DNA from: Azospirillum sp. RU38E
Lineage (GTDB): Bacteria > Pseudomonadota > Alphaproteobacteria > Azospirillales > Azospirillaceae
Assembly: GCF_900188385.1 (NCBI RefSeq)
Contig: NZ_FZOI01000005.1
Location: 186,001 to 250,000, forward strand
Direction of reading: 5' to 3'
DNA length: 64,000 nucleotides
Shown: piece after piece, positions 63,820 to 64,000 of the stretch
Layout of the letters: each line of letters starts with the position of its first letter
Numbering within the stretch: the stretch's first letter is position 1
Notes under the pieces: model-generated
The model's input: the letters and a program-made list of their open reading frames with translations, nothing else
Database searches by the model: none
Told to the model about the DNA's origin: nothing
Position numbers and translations under genes: made by a program

Positions 63820-64000
63820 ATGGCCGTGACCATGGAATTTGCCCCGCAATTTACCCTGATCATCCGTCGCCCCAATGTGGCTGCCATGCCATTGGGGGAA
63901 CAGGTGTGGCTGCGCAGCATCATGCCGCAGCTTGACTTTGCCCAGTTGAGTGCGTTGGTCGCTGCGGCCCGACCCTATACGCCGGCGATTGCAGTGGAAA
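63820..64000 (+). CDS. 5' part of an unidentified gene (cut by window edge)
   Basis: The ATG at 63820 has GGAG three bases upstream and follows the TPR-glycosyltransferase by 26 bases. The first 60 residues (MAVTMEFAPQFTLIIRRPNV onward) show a short beta-like start and a helix with AQLSALVAAARPYTPAIAVE, open at base 64000. No family can be named. It probably continues the glycosylation locus. Confidence 0.5.
   Translation, partial: MAVTMEFAPQFTLIIRRPNVAAMPLGEQVWLRSIMPQLDFAQLSALVAAARPYTPAIAVE

Overview
The window is GC-rich DNA with very dense, largely operonic coding on both strands. Its content suggests a free-living alphaproteobacterium of the Rhodospirillales/Azospirillaceae type (inference from gene content and protein style, not from a marker gene): the cys operon carries DUF2849 and DUF934, there are several chemoreceptors and diguanylate cyclases, PhoX/PhoD, and three cobalamin-type radical SAM enzymes. 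I see no rRNA, tRNA, CRISPR array, insertion sequence or intact prophage.

Layout. 1-2.5 kb: the edge of a secreted-protein gene, a small Cys/His-rich exported protein, and a chemoreceptor coupled to a 66-aa gene. 3.0-3.9 kb: a lone CI/XRE-type repressor with palindromes upstream and repeat-rich DNA downstream. 3.9-7.6 kb: gabT-gabD and a LysR regulator. 7.8-13.7 kb: a small membrane protein, a metallophosphoesterase, a tandem-receiver diguanylate cyclase, and a large beta-propeller diguanylate cyclase. 13.8-21.3 kb: one assimilatory sulfate/siroheme operon (cysG, DUF2849, cysI, DUF934, cysH, cysD, cysNC), divergent from fpr across a perfect 7-1-7 Fur-type box. 22.5-27.0 kb: a MacA-MacB-outer membrane factor efflux set.

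27.3-35.4 kb: a six-gene operon in which every junction is a 4-base ATGA overlap. It encodes three B12-type radical SAM proteins (one with an N-terminal winged-helix plus nucleotidyltransferase region), two SAM methyltransferases and a GT4 glycosyltransferase. No precursor peptide, PKS or NRPS is present, and I cannot name the product; this is the best candidate for an undescribed pathway. 35.2-37.3 kb: a DUF4260 gene with a probable lost stop, a LysR gene, and an orphan brnA antitoxin behind a decayed brnT toxin. 37.3-44.8 kb: a Wsp-like chemosensory operon in the order B-C-D-A-E-F, without an adjacent WspR. 45.5-49.2 kb: a small secreted protein, an MFS symporter and a NarL-type response regulator. 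49.2-54 kb: a BMP-family (nucleoside-type) ABC importer. 54.2-58 kb: phoX and phoD, Tat-exported phosphatases, behind a Pho-box-like repeat. 58-64 kb: a soluble receptor with the signalling part before the Cache domain, two poorly known proteins, and the start of a sugar-nucleotide/glycosyltransferase locus (UXS-type decarboxylase, TPR-OGT-like protein).

The most striking non-coding feature is a roughly 150-bp element present three times on the + strand (3661-3817, 10207-10352, 45864-46008). It is a string of four to five hairpins. Stem sequences differ strongly between copies but pairing is kept, while loops and linkers are conserved, which is the signature of a structured RNA or hairpin-DNA repeat. 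Many regulatory and turnover proteins here deal with c-di-GMP, phosphate, iron and sulfur, so the window reads as environmental sensing plus specialised metabolism rather than as one acquired island.
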